Part shown: positions 6,489 through 11,942 of the stretch, piece after piece
Numbering within the stretch: the first letter of the stretch is position 1
How the letters are laid out: each line of letters starts with the position of its first letter
Source of the DNA: Tychonema litorale BBK16
GTDB lineage: Bacteria > Cyanobacteriota > Cyanobacteriia > Cyanobacteriales > Microcoleaceae
NCBI RefSeq assembly: GCF_021648855.1
Contig: NZ_JAKJHX010000148.1
Coordinates: forward strand, 1-11,942
DNA length: 11,942 nucleotides
Direction: 5' to 3'
The notes under the pieces: generated by a model
What the model saw: only the letters and a program-made list of their open reading frames with translations
Told to the model about the DNA's origin: nothing
Database searches by the model: none
Program-made: the position numbers and the translations under genes

Positions 6489-7547
6489 TCAAGACTTCTC
6501 CCCGTGTCTTTCTAAAGCCAATTGAATTAAACGGTCTACTAATTCCGAGAAAGAAATGCCCGAAGCTTCCCAAAGTTGGGGATACATACTCGTAGCAGTG
6601 AAGCCAGGAAAAGTGTTGATTTCATTAATCAGAACTTCCCCTGTAGATTCAACGTAGAAAAAGTCTACTCGCCCTAGACCTGCTCCGTCTATAGCTAAAA
6701 ATGCTTGAATTGCCATTTCTTGAACTTTTGAGATCATAGCACTACTTACCTTTGCCGGAATTGAGCAATCTGCTTGCCCTTGGGTATATTTAGTTTCGTA
6801 GTCGTAAAAATCGCTATTAAAACTAATTTCTCCAACCGTTGAAGCTTGGGGATTATCATTACCCAAAACTGCACATTCTAATTCTCTAGCTATCACACCA
6901 GCTTCCACAATTATCCGCCTGTCGTAACTGGCGGCGCTGTCGAGGGCTGCTTCTAATTCGGCGCGCGATCGCACTTTTGAAATTCCCACAGACGAACCCA
7001 AATTTGCAGGTTTCACAAAGCAAGGATAACCCAAAGTTTCCTCAATTTGGTCACACAGTTTCGGAAAAATACAAGGATTTGACCAGATTTCGGAACGATT
7101 GACAGCGATGTATTTTACCTGCGGCAAACCTGCGTGAGCAAAAGCCATTTTCATTGCTATTTTATCCATTCCCATCGCCGAGCCCAAAACCCCGGAACCG
7201 ACAAATGGAATTTGCATTAACTTCAGCAACCCTTGCACAGTACCGTCTTCGCCGTTAGGCCCGTGCAGAACAGGGAACCAAACATCTACTCCATTAAAAT
7301 TAGGAAATTGCCAAGCTTCTCCTGCTTGTGACTCTATTTCCAGAGGTTTGCCGACGGCTAAGACTTGCTGCGGTAATGTTCCCGACAGCCAGCGGCCGTC
7401 TTTTTGGATGTAAAAGGGCAGAACTTCGTATTTAGAGGCATTTTCGTCAGCAGCGAGGGCACGCGCGATCGCCCGCGCCGAACTAATAGAGACTTCGTGT
7501 TCGCCCGATCGCCCGCCGAAGAGTAACCCGATCCGCATCTTCGTCAT
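6489..7547 (-). CDS. ddl: D-alanine--D-alanine ligase
   Basis: This cytoplasmic ATP-grasp enzyme joins two D-alanines for the peptidoglycan precursor. Its 352 residues are the usual Ddl length. Seen in order: the N-terminal G-R-S-G-E-H-E-V-S motif (12-20); the H-G-P-N-G-E-D-G signature (95-102); G-S-G with M-D-K (117-129); the ATP-grasp [12 protein letters not shown] segment (177-188, Lys179); and the metal-binding R-V-D-F (293-296) and N-E-I-N-T-x-P-G-F-T (308-317) near the C-terminus, including E309 and N311. The ATG at 7547 has GGAG nine bases upstream, which supports it over the Met three codons later. The gene is on the same strand as miaB but 273 bases away. Nothing looks truncated or altered. 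Confidence 0.97.
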   Translation of the reverse strand: MTKMRIGLLFGGRSGEHEVSISSARAIARALAADENASKYEVLPFYIQKDGRWLSGTLPQQVLAVGKPLEIESQAGEAWQFPNFNGVDVWFPVLHGPNGEDGTVQGLLKLMQIPFVGSGVLGSAMGMDKIAMKMAFAHAGLPQVKYIAVNRSEIWSNPCIFPKLCDQIEETLGYPCFVKPANLGSSVGISKVRSRAELEAALDSAASYDRRIIVEAGVIARELECAVLGNDNPQASTVGEISFNSDFYDYETKYTQGQADCSIPAKVSSAMISKVQEMAIQAFLAIDGAGLGRVDFFYVESTGEVLINEINTFPGFTATSMYPQLWEASGISFSELVDRLIQLALERHGEKS

Positions 7548-7686
7548 TTTTCCATACTCCCGATACTTTTTGACAAATATACACGCAGATAGCGCAACTC
7601 AAACAGAAAGTATTCGACAGAAAGCGAGAATTCAGGATAATTAAACAAACTCAAAAACTGACCAAACTTGCGATCTCATCAGAGGA

Positions 7687-7716
7687 GAGCTACTGGGGCT
7701 GTAACAGCCACAGCTC
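7687..7716. other. Two-part hairpin between miaB and ddl
   Basis: GAGCT (7687-7691) pairs with AGCTC (7712-7716), enclosing GGCTG (7697-7701) paired with CAGCC (7705-7709) around TAA. No T-run follows on the minus strand. It sits about 105 bases after the miaB stop and 140 bases before the ddl start. It could be a processing site or leader structure. The rest of the gap (7548-7820) shows nothing recognisable. Confidence 0.35.
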
Positions 7717-7820
7717 GTCAAATATTGAATCTCCCAAACTGCTTAAGATTGGGTCATTTCCTTCTACATTTGATTCGCGGATCTGGGGACAGGGGGAGGA
7801 CAACAAATTAAATTCGCAAT

Positions 7821-9173
7821 CTAATTTAGATTTTCCAGCATTTCCCCAGTCAAGCTAAAAGCGCGAATATCTGTAATTTTAACCTGCACTATTTTACCAG
7901 CTAATTCTGCAATATCGCCCTTGAAAAATGTCAAGCGATTGCCGCGCGTGCGCCCCATCACCTGACTTGGATCTTTAAGATTTTGGACTTCCACCAAAAC
8001 CTCTTCCACACGTCCCAAATAGCGCTGTGAACGTCCCATAGCCGTTGTTGTCACCATATGATTGATCCGTTGTAGGCGATCGGCTTTCACCTCCTCACTC
8101 AACTGATTATCCCACAAAGCCGCCGGTGTTCCAGGGCGTGGCGAATAAGCCGCCGTATTCACCAAATCAAAACCAACATCTTCAATCAACTTCAAAGTCT
8201 TCTCAAACTGCGCTTCCGTCTCTCCAGGAAAACCAACAATTGCATCCGCAGTCACCGAAGCATCAGGCATATACCGGCGAATTGTATCAATGATTCGCAG
8301 ATATTTCTCCTGAGTATAACCCCGCGACATCGCCTTCAAAATATCATTATCACCAGACTGAAACGGAATATGAAAATGTTCACAAACCTGCGGTAATTCC
8401 GCACAAGCCTTAATTAAGCGTTCCGTAAAATAGCGCGGGTGGCTAGTCGCAAATCGGATGCGATCAACTCCCGGAATATCCTGCACAAAATAAAGCAAAT
8501 CAGTCAAAGTATGCTGATTACTGCCATCCGGTTTAGTCCCCGGCAAATCTCTACCATAAGCATCAATATTTTGCCCCAACAAAGTCACTTCCTTGTAACC
8601 TTGGCGGCCCAAATCCTCCATTTCGGCGCGAATTGCTTCTGGTGTTCGTGACTGTTCAACCCCGCGAACATTCGGCACAACACAATAAGTGCAGCGCTCA
8701 TTACAACCGTAAATTACATTCACCCAAGCAGTCACCTGACTATCGCGACGAGGCTTAGTAATATCCTCCATAATCTCAACAGCTTCAGTCGCCACAATTT
8801 GATTTCCCTGGAAAACTTGTTCCAGCAAATCTTCAAGTCTGTTAGCGTGTTGCGGGCCCATTACTAAATCTAATTCTGGTACTCTTCGCAGTAGCGCTTC
8901 ACCTTCCTGCTGAGCCACACATCCTGCTACAATTAAAGTTAAATCCGGTTCTTTGCGCTTGCGATGAGCCTGCCTTCCGAGGTTAGAATAAACTCTTTGT
9001 TCGGCATTGTCTCGAATAGTACAAGTATTATAGAGAATTAAGCTAGCTTCGTTCGGGTCTTCCGAAAACTCAAAGCCCATATTTTCGAGAATGCCGGCCA
9101 TCCGTTCGGAGTCGGCTTTGTTCATCTGGCATCCGAAAGTGGTAATGTGATAGCGGCGGGGTTTAACAGTCAT
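7821..9173 (-). CDS. miaB: tRNA-2-methylthio-N6-dimethylallyladenosine synthase MiaB
   Basis: This radical-SAM methylthiotransferase adds the 2-methylthio group to i6A37 of tRNAs that read codons starting with U. Its 450 residues match the family. The N-terminal UPF0004 domain has T-F-G-C-Q-M-N (12-18) and three cluster cysteines, Cys15, Cys51 and Cys85. The radical-SAM domain has C-x3-C-x2-C at Cys157, Cys161 and Cys164, binding the second 4Fe-4S cluster. A TRAM domain for RNA contact occupies about 380-446. The Q-M-N form of the first motif and the N-T-C-T-I-R-D segment point to MiaB and not RimO or MtaB. The ATG at 9173 fits the conserved N-terminus, with a weak ribosome binding site. A divergent gene starts 202 bases away, so miaB probably has its own promoter in that gap. 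Confidence 0.96.
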   Translation of the reverse strand: MTVKPRRYHITTFGCQMNKADSERMAGILENMGFEFSEDPNEASLILYNTCTIRDNAEQRVYSNLGRQAHRKRKEPDLTLIVAGCVAQQEGEALLRRVPELDLVMGPQHANRLEDLLEQVFQGNQIVATEAVEIMEDITKPRRDSQVTAWVNVIYGCNERCTYCVVPNVRGVEQSRTPEAIRAEMEDLGRQGYKEVTLLGQNIDAYGRDLPGTKPDGSNQHTLTDLLYFVQDIPGVDRIRFATSHPRYFTERLIKACAELPQVCEHFHIPFQSGDNDILKAMSRGYTQEKYLRIIDTIRRYMPDASVTADAIVGFPGETEAQFEKTLKLIEDVGFDLVNTAAYSPRPGTPAALWDNQLSEEVKADRLQRINHMVTTTAMGRSQRYLGRVEEVLVEVQNLKDPSQVMGRTRGNRLTFFKGDIAELAGKIVQVKITDIRAFSLTGEMLENLN

Positions 9174-9261
9174 GGACAGTAAAGATAATTTTTCAGTGCA
9201 GGCTGGTTTTGCCGTTGTGGTAAATTTTTCAACAGCAGAGATGTTCTCAACCTGTTCTTAC

Positions 9262-9267
9262 ATTATA
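9262..9267 (-). promoter_or_regulatory. Possible -10 element for miaB
   Basis: On the minus strand 9267-9262 reads TATAAT, a perfect -10 hexamer, about 90 bases upstream of the miaB ATG. No good -35 is seen 16-18 bases upstream, so the call rests on the -10 alone. The overlapping plus-strand TATACT (9264-9269) could serve the divergent endonuclease gene, again without a clear -35. Confidence 0.3.
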
Positions 9268-9375
9268 CTATTGTTCTTGGTTCGGAAACTGTTGCATTTT
9301 TGAGTAGGGGGAGATACATTGTTTATTTTTCTAACACCTGGGTAACAACTTACATTTTATAGTCTTGAAATAAAA

Positions 9376-10248
9376 ATGATCAATTATACTGAATGGTTCA
9401 CAGAACGCACAAATGGTAAAATTCAGATTAATAGTACAGCAATATACAGGCATTTATCTCTCGAAGTAGTCGAGAGGTTAGATAGGAATTTATCGGTTAA
9501 GGAAATTATTGAGTGGATTAGAACTCAGACACGAGAAGCCTTTAAGAGTATCTATGGAAAAGATCCTGAAGTGGGTGCTCTTAACAACGCTACGGGAAGA
9601 TGGAATGAATTTATAGCAACTAGCTTGTTGTCAGAAATTGTATTAGATGTAAATAAAGATAATGATGCTTGTAGCGCGGTATTTTCTTTGCCCAACTCAC
9701 AGTCACAAAAAGAAGGAGCCGAGGAAGCTTATTCAAAATTTATAAGTTTATTCAAAAGTAGTGAGTTTGCATCTGGACAACCTCTAGCTAAACTTGCTCC
9801 TTTTAAAGACTATATTTTTATGCCAAGCCCTGATTATATTATCGTTGTACTTGGTAAGAGTGCTGTTGCAACATCTATTAACCCTTTGTTAGAACAACAA
9901 GTAAAAAATCCAGATAGTTTGGCATTGTACAACTTTTTAAAAGGAAAATTACAATTAGAACAAGTAAAAGCGGCAGCATCTCTTAAAACTTCAAACCGTC
10001 CCGATCGCCGATATCAACCTTTATTCGAGGCAGCAATGATTAAAGCAATGGGGTATGTGTTGGATCAGAATTGGCAATATTATATGGTTGCCAGTGAATT
10101 AAGCTCTGCGGATAGGACTGTATTTAGAACAGCAGTTGCTCCTCATAGTATAGCACTCGAACAAGATTTCAAACTTGTAGATGGTACATACTTATACGCC
10201 AGAAAGACAGATTTAATACCTTTAGTTGAATCTGCTATTGCACAATAG
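9376..10248 (+). CDS. Predicted type II restriction endonuclease, Cfr10I/Bse634I family
   Basis: The 290-residue protein should cut unmethylated DNA at a site with a CCGG core, most likely RCCGGY. Its length fits Cfr10I (285), Bse634I (293) and NgoMIV (286), as I recall them. Active-site residues are in the family pattern: Glu78 in a G-R-W-N-E context (74-78), Pro152-Asp153, Lys204 in S-L-K, then exactly 13 residues to Glu218. The Asp-to-Lys gap is 50 residues; Bse634I (D146, K198) has 51. After Lys204 come Arg208, Asp210 and Arg211, the same spacing as K187, R191, D193 and R194 of NgoMIV, which contact the CCGG core. No helicase or separate DNA-binding domain is present. The start at 9376 is the only early Met and lacks a good ribosome binding site. 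The base composition is AT-rich compared with miaB. It converges on a C5-cytosine methyltransferase 15 bases away, which supports the assignment. The recognition sequence is inferred, not shown. Confidence 0.82.
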   Translation: MINYTEWFTERTNGKIQINSTAIYRHLSLEVVERLDRNLSVKEIIEWIRTQTREAFKSIYGKDPEVGALNNATGRWNEFIATSLLSEIVLDVNKDNDACSAVFSLPNSQSQKEGAEEAYSKFISLFKSSEFASGQPLAKLAPFKDYIFMPSPDYIIVVLGKSAVATSINPLLEQQVKNPDSLALYNFLKGKLQLEQVKAAASLKTSNRPDRRYQPLFEAAMIKAMGYVLDQNWQYYMVASELSSADRTVFRTAVAPHSIALEQDFKLVDGTYLYARKTDLIPLVESAIAQ

Positions 10249-10256
10249 CTAAGTGT

Positions 10257-10275
10257 AAGTGTTTTAAAAAAACTT
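10257..10275. terminator. Weak AT-rich hairpin between the convergent genes
   Basis: AAGTGTTTT and AAAAAACTT form an imperfect inverted repeat (10257-10264 with 10268-10275, one mismatch). It straddles the methyltransferase stop codon, nine bases beyond the endonuclease stop. With T-runs or A-runs on both strands it might end both transcripts, but the stem is weak. Confidence 0.3.
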
Positions 10276-11463
10276 CAAAGGTAACTCTAACTGTTTATTG
10301 ATAGGCAGCTTATAATGCCATTCTGTTGTTTCTAAAAAATTCATGATTGTTTTAGCAATACCTTTAGATGCTAAGTAAGGAACCCCATTTCCCACTGTTT
10401 TAAACATATTGCTTAATGTCATATTAGCCGGCAGGGCAAACTCTTTAGGTAGTGACTGAATAGCCAGCGTTTCTGCAACAGAAAGCCTGCGAACTTTGTA
10501 AGGGTGCAAGTGAACTTCGTTATTGCCGTAACAAGCAGTCGGCGAATAACGCCACCTGTGCAAACGCTTGTAAGATTTTTTAGAATCATCTCCCTCATCG
10601 ACAGCAGCAAACCTTTTCAGCCCCGCTCTCGGTTGAAAATAATGTTCGGCATTTGGATGGTTTAGAACATCATTTTTTTTGAACCAAAACTCAACTGTTA
10701 ACTCTTTGGGAATGCCATCAGGGCAAGGCAAAAAACTATCGCAGACAAATGCACTCCTCTCAGGCCAATGATTAGAAAAAACTTCGGATTTGGGATAGAC
10801 AATCTGACTTGACCAAGGAAATACACCTTCAGGCAACATTTGGCTATTTTTATCTAAAGAAATGCCCATATCTTTGACGATATTTTTACGGAAACCGATT
10901 AAAATAATCCGATCTCTATCTTGCGGCACACCGTACTCGATCGCATTAATTAAACGTTCCACAAATATATATCCAGCCTCAGCTAACTTATTTTTAAGTT
11001 CGTCATAAAAAGCTTTATGTTTTTTTGTTCTCCACAAACCTTTGACATTTTCAAACAAAAAGAAATCCGGCTGCTGTTGGCAAATCAATTCAATGTAGGA
11101 ATCTGAAAGTTTGCCTTTATCTCCTTCCCCACCTCGGTTTTTGCCACCGATTGAAAAGTCAGGACAAGGCGGCCCCGCAATAAATCCAATAATATTGTGA
11201 TTCTTGCGAGCATCTTGGATCAATTCCCGCAAGTGAAGTGCTGGTTTTCCTTCTACAAGTCGAGTCACATCTGATTCCTCTCCTTCGCAGTGTCCGTATT
11301 CGGGCTGTGGCAAATTTAGACACTGGCGAGAGTGACGGTATGCTTGGATGAATGGGGAGAATATTTCATTTACATAAGCTACATTAAAGCCGATCGACTC
11401 AAAACCCAAATCGAGGAAGCCTGAACCTGAAAAAAATGAGAATATACAAGGAGAAGGGTGCAT
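10264..11463 (-). CDS. DNA (cytosine-5)-methyltransferase of the restriction-modification pair
   Basis: This enzyme transfers a methyl group from S-adenosylmethionine to carbon 5 of cytosine and should protect the host from the adjacent endonuclease. The 399 residues hold the standard motif order: motif I S-F-F-S-G-S-G-F-L-D-L-G-F-E (9-22); motif IV G-P-P-C-P-D-F-S with catalytic Cys100; motif VI E-N-V (138-140); motif VIII Q-D-R-D-R (181-185); motif IX around R-R-L-S-V-A-E-T (325-332); and motif X G-N-G-V-P (358-362). The region between motifs VIII and IX (about 195-320) is the target recognition domain. The ATG at 11463 is the only Met before motif I. Everything needed is present, so it looks active. 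It is tail to tail with the endonuclease and its promoter must lie between it and psbA. A 5mC enzyme fits partners of the Cfr10I/NgoMIV type, as I recall them. Confidence 0.95.
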   Translation of the reverse strand: MHPSPCIFSFFSGSGFLDLGFESIGFNVAYVNEIFSPFIQAYRHSRQCLNLPQPEYGHCEGEESDVTRLVEGKPALHLRELIQDARKNHNIIGFIAGPPCPDFSIGGKNRGGEGDKGKLSDSYIELICQQQPDFFLFENVKGLWRTKKHKAFYDELKNKLAEAGYIFVERLINAIEYGVPQDRDRIILIGFRKNIVKDMGISLDKNSQMLPEGVFPWSSQIVYPKSEVFSNHWPERSAFVCDSFLPCPDGIPKELTVEFWFKKNDVLNHPNAEHYFQPRAGLKRFAAVDEGDDSKKSYKRLHRWRYSPTACYGNNEVHLHPYKVRRLSVAETLAIQSLPKEFALPANMTLSNMFKTVGNGVPYLASKGIAKTIMNFLETTEWHYKLPINKQLELPLKFF

Positions 11464-11549
11464 TAAATGATACCAGCAATTTAGATGTCAAAACAAGCTA
11501 TAGCCAGTTTGTAGCAGACTATATATAGGACTTGCGCTCTGGGAGTCAA

Positions 11550-11579
11550 TCAATTTTAGATTTTACGTTGGAAAATTGA
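11550..11579. repeat. Inverted repeat TCAATTTT/AAAATTGA
   Basis: TCAATTTT (11550-11557) and AAAATTGA (11572-11579) are perfect 8-base inverted arms around 14 bases. Outside them, TCAAT (11546-11550) and ATTGA (11582-11586) extend the symmetry with a gap. It lies about 90 bases upstream of the methyltransferase start. It could be an operator or merely AT-rich symmetry. Confidence 0.35.
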
Positions 11580-11646
11580 AGAATTGACCTCACGGATCAA
11601 CCCGATCGCCCCTCATCCCAAATATCCCATATATATAGTCACCATG

Positions 11647-11667
11647 CCCGATTCCCGATGCCCGATG
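11647..11667. repeat. Three tandem heptamers CCCGATK
   Basis: CCCGATT, CCCGATG and CCCGATG follow one another without gaps. Short tandem heptamer arrays are common in cyanobacterial intergenic DNA and vary in copy number between strains. This one lies about 90 bases upstream of the psbA -35 element. Confidence 0.7.
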
Positions 11668-11701
11668 GATGGCATACACTATATACACAGCAAGCCATCC
11701 A
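11666..11701. repeat. Inverted repeat TGGATGGC/GCCATCCA upstream of psbA
   Basis: Perfect 8-base arms (11666-11673 and 11694-11701) flank a 20-base AT-rich spacer. It abuts the heptamer array and ends 54 bases before the psbA -35. It could be a regulatory binding site or a hairpin of a read-through transcript. Confidence 0.45.
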
Positions 11702-11755
11702 ACGACTTATAACCCAAACTTATGACTCCTATCAGTTCTACTGACGCCAAACCCC

Positions 11756-11784
11756 TTTACAAACCTTAGTGCTTGCCGTAATAA
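11756..11784 (+). promoter_or_regulatory. psbA promoter
   Basis: TTTACA (11756-11761) and TAATAA (11779-11784) are spaced by 17 bases, placing transcription start near 11791 and giving a leader of about 43 bases. A TTTACA -35 is typical of cyanobacterial psbA promoters, which are strong and light-responsive. The TTTACAAA stretch resembles one half of the HLR1 element bound by RpaB, but a second half-site is not clear. Confidence 0.62.
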
Positions 11785-11833
11785 TAGAGACATCATCTGA
11801 ACATTGACAACCAAATACAGCAATCATAAAACC

Positions 11834-11942
11834 ATGACAACCACCTTACAACAGCGCGAAAGCGCCAACGTCTGGGAACGCTTCTGCGAATGGGTCACAA
11901 GCACAGACAACCGCATTTATATCGGTTGGTTCGGTGTCTTGA
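11834..11942 (+). CDS. psbA: Photosystem II D1 protein PsbA (5' part only)
   Basis: D1 is the reaction-centre core subunit of photosystem II in the thylakoid membrane. It binds chlorophyll, pheophytin, QB and much of the Mn cluster. Only 36 codons are inside the window; the gene runs off the right edge with no stop. The N-terminus [10 protein letters not shown] and the following [11 protein letters not shown] and Y-I-G-W-F-G segments are the well-known D1 start. There is no strong ribosome binding site just upstream, which is common for this gene. Since cyanobacteria usually carry several psbA copies, which D1 form this is cannot be told from the fragment. Confidence 0.97.
   Translation, partial: MTTTLQQRESANVWERFCEWVTSTDNRIYIGWFGVL

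Larger units (their letters stand above)
11464..11755. other. Repeat-containing gap between the methyltransferase and the psbA promoter
   Basis: This stretch should hold the divergent methyltransferase promoter and any upstream psbA control. It has an inverted repeat at 11550-11579, three tandem heptamers at 11647-11667 and an inverted repeat at 11666-11701. A minus-strand TTGACA at 11491-11486 is too close to the methyltransferase ATG to be its -35. No open reading frame with coding character is seen. Confidence 0.55.

Noticed and set aside
6343..6525. Small plus-strand reading frame of 60 codons with a hydrophobic stretch
   Set aside because: It overlaps the 3' end of ddl on the other strand, runs through an inverted repeat, has no ribosome binding site and resembles no family I know.
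7548..7820. Possible riboswitch ahead of ddl around the 7687-7716 hairpin
   Set aside because: No conserved riboswitch sequence is recognisable and D-Ala-D-Ala ligase genes are not known targets of one.
9174..9375. CRISPR, tRNA or attachment site beside the R-M pair
   Set aside because: I found no repeated spacer structure, no cloverleaf and no flanking direct repeats bounding the 9376-11463 segment.
11463..11491. Minus-strand TTGACA as -35 of the methyltransferase promoter
   Set aside because: With a 17-base spacer the -10 would abut the start codon and transcription would begin inside the gene; there is no alternative Met before motif I.

Overview
The window looks like the chromosome of a filamentous cyanobacterium, probably of the Oscillatoria/Microcoleus/Phormidium type. 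The right edge enters psbA, which encodes the photosystem II D1 protein. HIP1 octamers (GCGATCGC) are scattered through the left and middle genes; I find at least seven. The intergenic gaps carry GC-rich palindromic repeats typical of these genomes. The genus is inference from style, not from a marker gene.

Layout, left to right. Positions 1-143 hold a cluster of hairpins. Next is a two-gene plus-strand unit: an FHA-domain Ser/Thr protein kinase and a membrane-anchored family-44 glycoside hydrolase, whose stop and start codons overlap (TAATG). The unit ends in a palindromic repeat and a strong intrinsic terminator. A minus-strand block follows, read right to left: miaB (tRNA methylthiotransferase), ddl (D-Ala-D-Ala ligase), an AI-2E/PerM-type membrane protein, and an HtrA/Deg serine protease with a lipoprotein-like N-terminus. 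These genes are 270-360 bases apart and the gaps contain repeats or hairpins, so they are probably not one tight operon.

Between miaB and psbA lies a compact restriction-modification pair, arranged tail to tail with a 15-base gap. The plus-strand gene was not obvious at first sight. It carries the full active-site pattern of the Cfr10I/Bse634I endonuclease family (E78, PD at 152-153, K204, E218) and the K-x3-R-x-D-R signature of enzymes that read a CCGG core. Its minus-strand neighbour is a complete C5-cytosine methyltransferase. The predicted target is RCCGGY or a close relative. The pair is AT-rich and has no complete HIP1 site, which fits acquisition by transfer.

The last 370 bases before psbA hold short tandem and inverted repeats and a credible psbA promoter. 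The best candidate for something not well described is the overlapping kinase-cellulase gene pair. The restriction-modification pair belongs to a known family but would be easy to miss, because the nuclease looks hypothetical without motif inspection.
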